DNA of 56,172 bases, taken from a virus. The notes beneath the pieces were generated by a model. The model searched no databases. It had not been told where the DNA came from and saw only the letters and a program-made list of their open reading frames with translations. A program made the translations under genes and the position numbers. The stretch is taken from the IMG/VR virus record IMGVR_UViG_3300031223_000011, positions 1-56,172 of that record; one strand, written 5' to 3'. This document shows, piece by piece, positions 15,519 through 23,413 of this stretch; the stretch's first letter is position 1, and every line of letters starts with the position of its first letter.

Positions 15519-16166
15519 ATGGAAAAATCAATACTCGAAAAAATACAAAAACTTTTAAAACTAGCCGAGTCGTCAAATGAGAATGAAGCAAAACTAGCAA
15601 TGACTAAAGCGCAGGACCTCATGTTGAGACATAATATCAGTATGCGTAGCGTTGAAAACCATGATAGTGAATATATCAATGAAACTTCAGACACTTTTAA
15701 AAGAAAGCCCGAAAATTCGGACTATATCAATAACATTTTAAGAAAATACTTTTTTATTGAGATAGTAACATCTAAAAGACATGGGGGTTCATTTTTTAAT
15801 TATATAGGTGAAAAAAATAACGTTAATACGGCTATTTATATGAGAAACTTTATAACTGATACTTTTAAAAGGTTGTGGTTAGACTACAAAAAAGAGACTG
15901 GGGTAAGTGTTAGGTCTAAAAGTTCTTTCATGTATGGATTACATCAAGGTTTTTGTGAGAAGTTAGAAGAACAACGACAAAACGTAGAGCAAGAAACAGG
16001 ACTAGTACTTGTAAACGACCAAAAAGCAACCAACAAAATGAATGAATTATTTTCTAAATTGTCAAAGGGTAGGGCTTCAAAAACTACTATTAGGGATTGT
16101 CAAGCTGTTAATAGTGGTGTAAGACAAGGTAAAAAGATTACAATATCAGCAGGTGCACTAAAATAG
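15519..16166 (+). CDS. DUF2786 domain protein
   Basis: 215 residues from the ATG that follows AAGAGGA; upstream ATGs overlap the promoter. Residues 1-40 match the DUF2786 signature ('ILEKIQKLLKLAES' then 'EAKLAMTKAQDLMLRHNI'), and the rest resembles the C-terminal half usual in this family. The family is widespread in phages and bacteria and its function is unknown; DNA association is often supposed. Confidence 0.8.
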   Translation: MEKSILEKIQKLLKLAESSNENEAKLAMTKAQDLMLRHNISMRSVENHDSEYINETSDTFKRKPENSDYINNILRKYFFIEIVTSKRHGGSFFNYIGEKNNVNTAIYMRNFITDTFKRLWLDYKKETGVSVRSKSSFMYGLHQGFCEKLEEQRQNVEQETGLVLVNDQKATNKMNELFSKLSKGRASKTTIRDCQAVNSGVRQGKKITISAGALK

Positions 16167-16169
16167 TTA

Positions 16170-16199
16170 TTGACATACTATAACACACTGTGTTATACT
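16170..16199 (+). promoter_or_regulatory. Early promoter with perfect 13-base palindrome
   Basis: TTGACA, 18 bases, TATACT. AACACACTGTGTT (16182-16194) is a perfect palindrome about its centre and touches the -10 box. The following TTAGGTAAGGGAG leader is shared with the promoter at 18669. Confidence 0.7.
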
Positions 16200-16217
16200 T
16201 AGGTAAGGGAGTAAAAG

Positions 16218-16688
16218 GTGAACTACAAAAGAAAAGACATTGATCTAGCTTATAGTAATATTAGAACTATTATTGATAAGCTCATGATACGATATCAGGT
16301 TAATTTTAAGCCCTCTAGTAATGCTCCTAGTACTTACAAGGCTATGCGCTCTAAAAGAGACGAGAACGGCTATTTCGTTGTTTACAACGGTGGTGATCAT
16401 GGACTACTAGGTGAGGACTATAATATTAAGTTTAGAGCCCTACATGACTTTATGCATTACAAGCATAATTTAAGTTTTAAATTTGAAGATGAAAGAAAAT
16501 TGTCCGATATAACAATGATAACTTTTAGTGAAATGGCATGGGGTGAACTAAACATTACAGCTTGGCAGACTCATTGCATTCGACAAGTTATAGATAGGGA
16601 AATAAGAGGACAAATTGATTATTTTGAAACAAGAGGTCACTATGTACCTAATCAAAGTGTGTTTATTTTAGACCACTTCAACTTATAA
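16218..16688 (+). CDS. Unknown protein with His-rich metal-like motif
   Basis: 156 residues from a GTG. The central 'RALHDFMHYKHNLSF' with a following 'FEDERKL' and a later conserved Glu in 'FSEMAWGE' could form a metal site. Predicted helical in the second half. I do not recognise the family; a phage metal-dependent fold is a guess. Confidence 0.5.
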   Translation: MNYKRKDIDLAYSNIRTIIDKLMIRYQVNFKPSSNAPSTYKAMRSKRDENGYFVVYNGGDHGLLGEDYNIKFRALHDFMHYKHNLSFKFEDERKLSDITMITFSEMAWGELNITAWQTHCIRQVIDREIRGQIDYFETRGHYVPNQSVFILDHFNL

Positions 16689-16703
16689 ACAAAAGGAATT
16701 TAC

Positions 16704-17189
16704 ATGAAAAAACTAATCGCATTGGCTACTCTAGTTTTACTAACAAGTTGCGGGAAAGACATTTCAGTTATTGAAACTTTTAAAACTCAAGATTTCGAAG
16801 GTTTCTATTTTTGCGACAATCAATCAAGTTTAGAATTACTAGTTGATTTTAACAATAGAGTGACATTTGAAACAAGCGGTCAATCTCTTAATACCGTTAA
16901 TCCAGTTAACGACACACTAGGGACACATCCAACAATTGGAGAAAGGGATTTATTGATGGCTAACAATAAACTAATAGTTACACCTAGAAACTACAACTAT
17001 AATTCAGCCACACACGATATCGAAGAGGACATTGGTGGGTCCGACATCAATGGTAACAGACGCACGGACTTAGAGGTAGTTTTGGTTAAAGAAAAGGAAG
17101 TGAACATTACTATCAGCATTTTTGCTAATGCTGTAAATTCAAATGTCAATAATGTTGTAGTAAAAAGAACAATTAATTGTAAAAAATAA
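16704..17189 (+). CDS. Lipoprotein
   Basis: 161 residues with a signal peptide and lipobox 'LLTSC' (Cys16). Two further Cys (in 'FYFCDNQ' and near the C-terminus) may pair. The mature part is beta-rich. Anchored to the host membrane from the periplasmic side if processed; a surface role such as superinfection exclusion is possible but not shown. Confidence 0.65.
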   Translation: MKKLIALATLVLLTSCGKDISVIETFKTQDFEGFYFCDNQSSLELLVDFNNRVTFETSGQSLNTVNPVNDTLGTHPTIGERDLLMANNKLIVTPRNYNYNSATHDIEEDIGGSDINGNRRTDLEVVLVKEKEVNITISIFANAVNSNVNNVVVKRTINCKK

Positions 17190-17190
17190 G

Positions 17191-17218
17191 TTGACAATAA
17201 TAACGCATAGTGTATAAT
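17191..17218 (+). promoter_or_regulatory. Early promoter with near-palindrome
   Basis: TTGACA, 16 bases, TATAAT: perfect boxes. ACGCATAGTGT (17203-17213) is a one-mismatch version of the shared palindrome and touches the -10. Confidence 0.75.
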
Positions 17219-17244
17219 TAAAGTAAGTCAAAAAGGGGGTATTT

Positions 17245-17439
17245 ATGGCATCACAAAATTATCTAAATACTCAAGAAGGTGAAACTACGGAATTGGTTCA
17301 AATTTTCCTACCTACCATAGATACCCCCCCTTCTATTTCTCGTTTACATGAGCTGAGGATGACGAAAAGAGTAATGGACAAAGTAAAGAAACAAAGCGAA
17401 ACATTTTATAGATATAACGACAAGGAGAATGTAGCATGA
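17245..17439 (+). CDS. Small unknown protein
   Basis: 64 residues after AAAGGGGG. Contains a Pro-rich turn (TIDTPPSISRL) and a basic C-terminal half. Stop overlaps the next ATG. Confidence 0.5.
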   Translation: MASQNYLNTQEGETTELVQIFLPTIDTPPSISRLHELRMTKRVMDKVKKQSETFYRYNDKENVA

Positions 17440-17537
17440 AAGGATTAAATAGTCAGAATTTTTTCTATTTAGGATTACTAATTGGTTTATCTATTTTAAT
17501 AATTATGCAGGAGCTACTGGAATGGTTTATTGGATAA
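17436..17537 (+). CDS. 33-residue membrane peptide
   Basis: One membrane helix ('FFYLGLLIGLSILIIM'). Coupled to the previous gene by ATGA overlap. Confidence 0.45.
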   Translation: MKGLNSQNFFYLGLLIGLSILIIMQELLEWFIG

Positions 17538-17590
17538 CAAAACATTTAATTTTATTGTACTTTTTAATTTTTATAATCAATCAAGCTTAA
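17522..17590 (+). CDS. 22-residue hydrophobic peptide
   Basis: ATG overlaps the end of the preceding peptide gene by 16 bases. Hydrophobic ('HLILLYFLIFIINQ'). Weak ribosome site, so translation is uncertain. Confidence 0.25.
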   Translation: MVYWITKHLILLYFLIFIINQA

Positions 17591-17602
17591 TAGGAGCATA
17601 AC

Positions 17603-18244
17603 ATGGCAGATAAAAAAGGGAACACTGGTTACAGGAACACTGGTTACAGGAACACTGGTGACATGAACACTGGTAACTATAACAATGGTGACAGTAACAC
17701 TGGTAGCTGTAACACTGGTTACAGGAACACTGGTAACATGAACACTGGTAACATGAACACTGGTAGCTGGAACACTGGTAACATGAACACTGGTAGCTGG
17801 AACACTGGTAACTGGAACACTGGTAACTATAACACTGGTAGCTGTAACACAACAACACCTAATGTTAGATTATTTAACAAAGAAACAGACTGGAAATTTA
17901 CGGGGACGAAGTACGCATCTTTTTTGAATAAAATTTATAAATACCAATGTAATCTTTGTAGGTGGGTATATAGTAAAGACATGACACTTGAAGAGAAAAG
18001 GGACCATAAGACACACGAAACTACAGGAGGTTATTTAAAAGTGTTAAAATCTAAATACAACGAAAAAGAAGTCTCAAAAGAGGACATTGATTACTTTGAA
18101 AGTCTTCCTAACTTTTGTCCTAAGATACTAGAGGAGACTACTGGAATTGTATTAAATAAAACCAAAACAATAGAAATTGACGGAGAGACCATTGAAATTA
18201 GTCTAGATAGTTTTAATCAATTAAAGAAAAGTTTACTTAAATAG
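17603..18244 (+). CDS. NTGxx pentapeptide-repeat protein, copy 1
   Basis: 213 residues. After 'MADKKG' come about 16 units of the form Asn-Thr-Gly-x-x (residues 7-86), the Asn/Gly type of pentapeptide repeat (Pentapeptide_2-like), expected to form a right-handed beta helix. The C-terminal domain (about 90-213) begins 'VRLFNKETDW' and has 'TTGGYLKV' and 'LPNFCPKILEETTGI', a module seen at the end of other phage pentapeptide proteins. A paralog lies at 31618. The DNA repeats (AACACTGGT plus six bases) are nearly identical, so copy number probably varies. DNA mimicry is known for some pentapeptide proteins; here the target is unknown. Confidence 0.8.
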   Translation: MADKKGNTGYRNTGYRNTGDMNTGNYNNGDSNTGSCNTGYRNTGNMNTGNMNTGSWNTGNMNTGSWNTGNWNTGNYNTGSCNTTTPNVRLFNKETDWKFTGTKYASFLNKIYKYQCNLCRWVYSKDMTLEEKRDHKTHETTGGYLKVLKSKYNEKEVSKEDIDYFESLPNFCPKILEETTGIVLNKTKTIEIDGETIEISLDSFNQLKKSLLK

Positions 18245-18254
18245 GAGAAGGACT

Positions 18255-18665
18255 ATGCGTCAAGTTGTATTTACAGAATTTTTTATCTTTTCAGCACATA
18301 AAAAGGGACTCTCGGTAAACGAGAATCATAAGAGGTCTAGAGAGCTTTGGAATGTTTTAACAGATTTAGGTGTCAACTTTGTTAACGTGGGAGGATGTTA
18401 TAAAGACGATAAACAACAATCAATTATGTTACTAGACGGGAATGAGGAAACTGTAAAAGAGCTATGCGGCTTATATGATCAAGAAAGCTACTTGCATAGA
18501 AGTGCGGATAACTCCGTTTTACTTAAAATGTTAGAAGGGGAAATTATAGAGTTAGGAGAACCATTGGTAATAACTCAAAATGAACTAAACGATTTTGAAA
18601 GTTACACAATTTTACCTCAAAAAAATGGCACTAATCTGTATTTTACTTTTAAAAAGGTACAATAA
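18255..18665 (+). CDS. Unknown protein
   Basis: 136 residues after TAGGAG. Alpha/beta pattern with 'LGVNFVNVGGCYKDDKQQSI', which resembles small proteins annotated with unknown-function domains in phages. No family named. Followed at once by a promoter. Confidence 0.5.
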   Translation: MRQVVFTEFFIFSAHKKGLSVNENHKRSRELWNVLTDLGVNFVNVGGCYKDDKQQSIMLLDGNEETVKELCGLYDQESYLHRSADNSVLLKMLEGEIIELGEPLVITQNELNDFESYTILPQKNGTNLYFTFKKVQ

Positions 18666-18668
18666 AGG

Positions 18669-18697
18669 TTGACAAGTAATGACACATAGTGTATACT
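18669..18697 (+). promoter_or_regulatory. Early promoter with ACAC-N3-GTGT palindrome
   Basis: TTGACA, 17 bases, TATACT, with ACACATAGTGT (18682-18692) touching the -10. The leader TTAGGTAAGGGAG equals that of the promoter at 16170. Confidence 0.75.
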
Positions 18698-18715
18698 TAG
18701 GTAAGGGAGATGAGA

Positions 18716-19264
18716 ATGAACTACAGCAAGAACATTGAAAATATCTTTAAGCAAGCAAAACCTTATCAGATCGCTCAAGGCAAAAATTGGTATAGACAAG
18801 CTAATGCGTTTTGTGAAGAAATTTCACAAAGTCATAATTTGCCTACTTGGAAAGTGGCGTTAATTGTTTCTGCATTGTCACCTAGAAATAAATGGCATAG
18901 AAATAAACTAGACGCTATCAATCTAATTGAAAAACAATTAGACGGGAAGTATTCAACTTTTAATTCTAATAGAGATAAGGCTATCAATATTCTAGGTTGT
19001 GAGAATATATTACAAGGGCTATCTCTACTAGGTAAAGGTAAGAAAACACGAGCTTTCTTTTTTAACATCTATAACCCAAAAAGTAAGGTTGTTTGCGTAG
19101 ACTCGTGGGCGTGTAGGATAGCTGGACATCCAAAAGACTCACCTACTCCTAAGCAATATGACGTTATAAGTGACGCATATAAAAAGGTAGCAAGTAAGTT
19201 TAACATGACGGCTAGTGAATTACAGGCAATTACTTGGTGTGTATTTAGAGGAGCTGCGGCATGA
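18716..19264 (+). CDS. Conserved protein, DNA-glycosylase-like by resemblance
   Basis: 182 residues from the second ATG, seven bases after GGGAG. The motifs 'LSPRNKWHRNKLDA', 'GKGKKTRAFFFNI' and 'VCVDSWACRI' recur in a family found in actinobacteriophages and other phages (annotated DUF7178 as I recall). The 'VDSWACR' position matches the helix after an HhH-GPD-type motif where glycosylases keep a catalytic Asp, so a base-excision-like fold is suspected. Function is not established. Confidence 0.55.
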   Translation: MNYSKNIENIFKQAKPYQIAQGKNWYRQANAFCEEISQSHNLPTWKVALIVSALSPRNKWHRNKLDAINLIEKQLDGKYSTFNSNRDKAINILGCENILQGLSLLGKGKKTRAFFFNIYNPKSKVVCVDSWACRIAGHPKDSPTPKQYDVISDAYKKVASKFNMTASELQAITWCVFRGAAA

Positions 19265-19386
19265 TGATATTTTTAACATGTAACGATTGTAACGAAGAGG
19301 TAGAGGTCTATTGTGATGGTGACGGTCCTATGATGTGTCCAGAGTGTATGAGTATTGATAACTTTAGTGAGGTGGATTATGAATAA
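19261..19386 (+). CDS. 41-residue zinc-ribbon protein
   Basis: 'CNDCNEE' and 'CPECMS' give a four-Cys zinc site; the rest is acidic. Starts on an ATG that overlaps the previous stop and ends overlapping the next start. Confidence 0.5.
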   Translation: MMIFLTCNDCNEEVEVYCDGDGPMMCPECMSIDNFSEVDYE

Positions 19387-19642
19387 ACGAGAACAATTAA
19401 AAAAAGAATTAAAAGGTAAATTTTTTACAGTAGTATTCACTAAGAAAAACGGCACACTTAGGAAAATGAATGCAAGACTTGGTGTTACTAAACATTTAAA
19501 AGGTGGCAGTAAGTCTTTTAATGACGCTGATTTTAATTATCTAACAGTCTTTGACCTACAAAAGAAAGCTTATAGAACTGTAAACCTAAACACTGTAAAA
19601 AAGATAACCTGTAAAAAAGACTTGACGCATCTTGTTAATTAG
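19379..19642 (+). CDS. Small conserved phage protein, SH3-like
   Basis: 87 residues. 'FFTVVFTKKNGTLRKMNARL', 'GVTKHLKGG' and 'LTVFDLQKKAYRTVNL' match a small family (DUF2693-like) common in phages and Bacteroidota, thought to be a beta barrel. The C-terminal end overlaps the promoter of the next gene. Confidence 0.65.
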   Translation: MNKREQLKKELKGKFFTVVFTKKNGTLRKMNARLGVTKHLKGGSKSFNDADFNYLTVFDLQKKAYRTVNLNTVKKITCKKDLTHLVN

Positions 19643-19650
19643 GATATAAT
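19622..19650 (+). promoter_or_regulatory. Promoter ahead of the rIIA/rIIB operon
   Basis: TTGACG, 17 bases, TATAAT, inside the end of the preceding gene. AGGAGG follows for the 68-residue gene. No ACAC/GTGT palindrome. Confidence 0.7.
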
Positions 19651-19667
19651 ATAAATAGGAGGTAATT

Positions 19668-19874
19668 ATGAACTTAAACGAAAAAGATTTTAAATTAATT
19701 ATCAAAAGCTTAGAACTTCTTACAAAAGAAGCCGACAGTCAAAAAAGCAAACAATACATAGTAGAACTTAGGGATTACTTTTCGAATGCGCTTTGTGATA
19801 TGTTACCCCTAGAAACAACTAAAGAAGATTGTCCAGACTATAATAGACTAACAGTAGAGGAGAGTAACAAATGA
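19668..19874 (+). CDS. Small unknown protein upstream of rIIA
   Basis: 68 residues after AGGAGG, helical and acidic, two Cys near the C-terminus. Ends overlapping the rIIA start (ATGA), so translation is coupled. Confidence 0.55.
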   Translation: MNLNEKDFKLIIKSLELLTKEADSQKSKQYIVELRDYFSNALCDMLPLETTKEDCPDYNRLTVEESNK

Positions 19875-21835
19875 AATACCAAACTTCAGAAAATAAACTA
19901 ATACAGTCACAGAAAACTATGTCGGTAGAGTTGAGCCTTAATGACACAAAAAAGGCTATTGAACTTCTTTACTCTCAATACAGAAATCCAATTAGAACTA
20001 CCGTACAGGAAATTGTATCCAATGCTTTTGATGCGATGACGCAATCTGGCAAGGAAAATGTGCCTATAAAAATACAAGTACCTAACGAAATAAATGACTT
20101 TATGTTTGGTGTTAGGGATTACGGCAATAGTATGGATGATCATACTATAAAAACAGTTTATATGAGAGTAAACGCTACGACAAAAGGCGCAAGTAACAAT
20201 CAAATAGGAGGATTTGGTATTGGCTCTAAGACACCTTGGAGTTACACCGACACGTTTATATTGAAAACCTTTTTAAATGGAGTAGAGACTCATTACGTGC
20301 TTGTTAAGGGTAGAAATACAGTGCAAATAGGTTACAAAGGTGAGACTGAAGAAGATAATGGCACTGAGGTACTTTTTAAAACTAAAAGACAAGACGTTGA
20401 TTCATTTAAGTCTGCCATTAGTCGAATTAGTTTGCTAGCTAAGACTAAACCACAAGTAAATGGACACGTTAGAAATAAAGTGCTTAACAAAATCGAAGCT
20501 TCTAGTAACATATTTTTGATTGACAATTACATTGATTCCGAGATCTCTAAGGTTTTTGTGAGTATGGGAGGAGTTTTGTATAGAATATGTCGTAATGATT
20601 TCCCACTACCTTTAATAGGTCAAATAACTACAGGACTAAAAAATTGTAATCTCATTATAACCTTACCTATTGGATCATTGATGCCACTACAGACAAGGGA
20701 GGGGTTATTCACACAAGGAGACGAGGGACAAAATAACAAAACAATACTAAAAAAAATCCTAAAATCCACTTATGATAAATTAGTAGCCCTAGAGACAAAA
20801 GAAAAAAGTAAAATTGTTGATATAGAGACCGCAATAAACTATAATGCGACGGCTAAATTTACCTTAGAACATAAAGAGTTTTCTTTTGGTAAAGTAAAGG
20901 TAAATTGTAGAAATCAAATTGACGTATCAGAGTTCAAGGTAAAAAACCTATTTAGCATTATTACAAGGAAAAGGAAGCGTTATGGACAAGGCAAAAATTT
21001 GACTGCAAGAAAAGATACTCAAAATTGGATTACCATAGGAGAGAAAACCGTCATGTTTAGTGAAGTTTCACCCAATATAGCTAAACTAAATAAAAGACTT
21101 TGCGAGATTACATATAAAGAAGACGTTGTTGTTCTTGAAAAACATTTATTTGAAAACCAAGAAACTTACGAAATGCTTAAACTTCAATTAAAAGCGATTG
21201 ATGTTCTCAAGATCGAAGTGCCTAAGGTAACTAGAACTTTATCCAGTAGTTACAAGAGAGATAGTAATGAGGTTGTTTTATATAATTATGACAATAGCAG
21301 ATCACATAGCGTATACCTTGACGAAGGGTTTAAATCTCCGACCATCATAAGAAAAAAAGGTGACAACAATGGTATATTTACAGCTAAACATTTAGGTGTA
21401 CTTGGTTATGACGTTTATTATGTTGCACCTTCTAACTTTAAGAAATTTAAAGGTGTTAGTAATGTATTTAATGATTCGGACGTAAATGACCTAACACCAT
21501 TAAGAAAGGAGTATGTTATATGTTTTGCTAACAGGGTAACTAAAAATATTCAACTACAATGGGACTCTGAAAAAATAGAGCTATTACCTGAAAATAAGAG
21601 AATCTTATTTAAAACTAAAACGACTACATTAGATCATTATAATTTCTACGGAATAGAAAAGCTACTAAAAACGAATAAATTCGATAAAGAAATGAGAAGG
21701 GAGATAAAAAGAAAAATAAGAGCTTTCAATTTAGAAAAAAAATTACCTTTAGTTGGGGTAGTAGAATCTTATGACATTGATGGTCAAATAGCTACAGAAT
21801 TAAAAACCTACATAAACAATAAATTGGGAGAATAG
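19871..21835 (+). CDS. rIIA: rIIA-like protein (GHKL ATPase)
   Basis: 654 residues, close to the size of T4 rIIA. The N-terminal GHKL ATPase domain shows the N-box 'EIVSNAFDAM', the G1 box 'DYGNSMDD' and the G2 box 'GGFGIGSKTPWSYTD', which match rIIA proteins. The C-terminal two thirds is less conserved. In T4, rIIA and rIIB are membrane-associated, affect lysis inhibition and allow growth on lambda lysogens carrying the RexAB defence. Paired with rIIB here, separated by one base, so co-translated. Confidence 0.85.
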   Translation: MKYQTSENKLIQSQKTMSVELSLNDTKKAIELLYSQYRNPIRTTVQEIVSNAFDAMTQSGKENVPIKIQVPNEINDFMFGVRDYGNSMDDHTIKTVYMRVNATTKGASNNQIGGFGIGSKTPWSYTDTFILKTFLNGVETHYVLVKGRNTVQIGYKGETEEDNGTEVLFKTKRQDVDSFKSAISRISLLAKTKPQVNGHVRNKVLNKIEASSNIFLIDNYIDSEISKVFVSMGGVLYRICRNDFPLPLIGQITTGLKNCNLIITLPIGSLMPLQTREGLFTQGDEGQNNKTILKKILKSTYDKLVALETKEKSKIVDIETAINYNATAKFTLEHKEFSFGKVKVNCRNQIDVSEFKVKNLFSIITRKRKRYGQGKNLTARKDTQNWITIGEKTVMFSEVSPNIAKLNKRLCEITYKEDVVVLEKHLFENQETYEMLKLQLKAIDVLKIEVPKVTRTLSSSYKRDSNEVVLYNYDNSRSHSVYLDEGFKSPTIIRKKGDNNGIFTAKHLGVLGYDVYYVAPSNFKKFKGVSNVFNDSDVNDLTPLRKEYVICFANRVTKNIQLQWDSEKIELLPENKRILFKTKTTTLDHYNFYGIEKLLKTNKFDKEMRREIKRKIRAFNLEKKLPLVGVVESYDIDGQIATELKTYINNKLGE

Positions 21836-21836
21836 C

Positions 21837-22601
21837 ATGCCAACTGTATTTATTACAAATAAAACTATGACAGTTATTAACAAAGGTAAAATAGAAATAG
21901 TAGATTTGAATACTGATCTAGGTAAGGAATGTTTAATTGCATATCAAGATGATGACATTGATGATATTATTTTTATGATAAACGAAGATAAAATTTTAGG
22001 AGATGATGTAGAAGAATCAACAACCGGAAACATATTAATAGAAGGGGTAGAGTTAGAAGTTGACCTAGCTAACAAAGTTCGACAATTTAAAAACGAAAAC
22101 GTTCCTTTTGATCACCTTCTAAAGTTCGCGGAAAGGGTAAAAGATAACCCCTCTTTTAACAGTAGGAAGATGCTGTATAAGTTTTTAGAACATAACGGTC
22201 ATCCTATCACAAAAACAGGGACTTTTCTTGCTTATAAAAAGGTTACGCATGATTTTAAGGATTTACATACTAAATCTTTTGATAATTCAATTGGTAACGT
22301 AGTAGAGATGGATAGGAATCTAGTAGATGATAATCCGAATAATACCTGTTCTAGTGGGTTACATGTTGCATCTTTTGGGTATGCAAAAGACTTCGGAAAT
22401 GGTAAGCTACTCTTAGTAGAGGTTGCTCCAGAGGACGTAGTCAGCGTTCCAGTAGACTACAAAGGCACAAAGATGAGAACTTCTAGGTACACCGTGTTAA
22501 GTGAAGTTAACGAAGAATTAGACGGTCTAATAGTGGAGGATCGCGACGAATCATTTGAAGAAGATTGGAGTATTGACTATGATGGTAGTTTGTATTGGTG
22601 A
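21837..22601 (+). CDS. rIIB: rIIB-like protein
   Basis: 254 residues. The central and C-terminal part carries the rIIB signature: 'NGHPITKTGTFLAYKKVT', 'SFDNSIGNVVEMDRN', 'CSSGLHVASFGYAKDFG' and 'VVSVPVDYKGTKMR'. Residues 1-60 form a separate N-terminal domain. It directly follows rIIA, as in T4-like phages. Role with rIIA is established only in T4; the same function here is inferred. Confidence 0.85.
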   Translation: MPTVFITNKTMTVINKGKIEIVDLNTDLGKECLIAYQDDDIDDIIFMINEDKILGDDVEESTTGNILIEGVELEVDLANKVRQFKNENVPFDHLLKFAERVKDNPSFNSRKMLYKFLEHNGHPITKTGTFLAYKKVTHDFKDLHTKSFDNSIGNVVEMDRNLVDDNPNNTCSSGLHVASFGYAKDFGNGKLLLVEVAPEDVVSVPVDYKGTKMRTSRYTVLSEVNEELDGLIVEDRDESFEEDWSIDYDGSLYW

Positions 22602-22610
22602 GGAGTAGAA

Positions 22611-22754
22611 ATGAAATGGATATTTTTAATTGTCACAATTAGTACTTTAGCTAGCGAGGTCTGTTACGAAGTGACTTGCACAAGAGTAACTAATGGTGTA
22701 ACTTTATACACAACAGCATGTAACTACTGTCCGATAGGTTGGACACAAGAATAG
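22611..22754 (+). CDS. Small exported Cys protein
   Basis: 47 residues after GAGGAG. A signal-like N-terminus ('WIFLIVTISTLAS') precedes a short mature part with four Cys ('VCYEVTC', 'ACNYC'). Similar in style to the pair at 10988 and 11400 but without clear sequence match. Likely a disulfide-bonded periplasmic peptide. Confidence 0.5.
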   Translation: MKWIFLIVTISTLASEVCYEVTCTRVTNGVTLYTTACNYCPIGWTQE

Positions 22755-22761
22755 GAGAGAT

Positions 22762-22986
22762 ATGAGAACTTTTAAGAAATACGCTAACAGAAAGCTTTAT
22801 AGCACTCAGGATAGTAAGTATGTAAACCTTACTCAATTGTACAATGAAGTAAAAGGCGGAGTGACCGTTATCGTTACTGAAAATAAGACTGGTAGGGATG
22901 TTACACTAGAGACTCTAAAACAGGCTGTAATGCGTTGTAAACCTATGAGCTTAGATAGTGTAGAAGAATTAATTAGAAACGATTAG
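22762..22986 (+). CDS. Stand-alone PhaR-type DNA-binding domain
   Basis: 74 residues after AGGAGA. 'KKYANRKLYSTQDSKYVNLT' and 'TGRDVTLETLKQAV' match the N-terminal DNA-binding domain of PhaR, the polyhydroxyalkanoate synthesis repressor. The C-terminal regulatory part of PhaR is absent. It probably binds DNA, either phage or host promoters; the target is not known. Confidence 0.75.
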   Translation: MRTFKKYANRKLYSTQDSKYVNLTQLYNEVKGGVTVIVTENKTGRDVTLETLKQAVMRCKPMSLDSVEELIRND

Positions 22987-22994
22987 GAGGCATA

Positions 22995-23222
22995 ATGAAG
23001 TACGCTGAGAGCACATTGATGTTACAGTCTATATTAGATAAACTCATTATGGACCATAATGTGGATACTGAACTAAGAGCTGACATTGATGGATATCAAG
23101 TTGCTATGTTTGATTATGAAACTCAAGAAATGTTGGCTAGTTTTAGTGGTGAGGATGAAAAAGAACTAATAGTTAACATGGCACTAGGTAATTTCATTGG
23201 CAGAAGAAGACTTTCATGGTAG
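22995..23222 (+). CDS. Small acidic protein
   Basis: 75 residues after AGGAGG, alpha/beta, with 'RADIDGYQVAMFDYETQEM'. No family recognised. Overlaps the next gene by seven bases. Confidence 0.55.
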   Translation: MKYAESTLMLQSILDKLIMDHNVDTELRADIDGYQVAMFDYETQEMLASFSGEDEKELIVNMALGNFIGRRRLSW

Positions 23223-23413
23223 TGTTATATGTGTTTTTACTTGTAGTACTTTCTTGGTTATTTTCGGTTCATCATGTGGAAAGAGCACATAAGATAGTGG
23301 AAAGGTGTAGGATAGAAAGAACATCTAGGTATAGAAAGTTAAAAAAAGAATTGTTTATAGAAAGAGAACATGTTAAACTACTAGTGAGTTCAGCAGCAAG
23401 GAGAGTGAAGTGA
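23216..23413 (+). CDS. Single-span membrane protein with basic coiled tail
   Basis: 65 residues: an N-terminal membrane segment ('VLYVFLLVVLSWLFSV') followed by a basic helical tail. The topology recalls an inner-membrane spanin but it is much too short to be one with confidence. Confidence 0.45.
   Translation: MVVLYVFLLVVLSWLFSVHHVERAHKIVERCRIERTSRYRKLKKELFIEREHVKLLVSSAARRVK

Noticed and set aside
17577-17858. A Cys-rich protein on the minus strand
   Set aside because: It is the antisense shadow of the NTGxx repeats; a repeat unit of 15 bases stays open in several frames.
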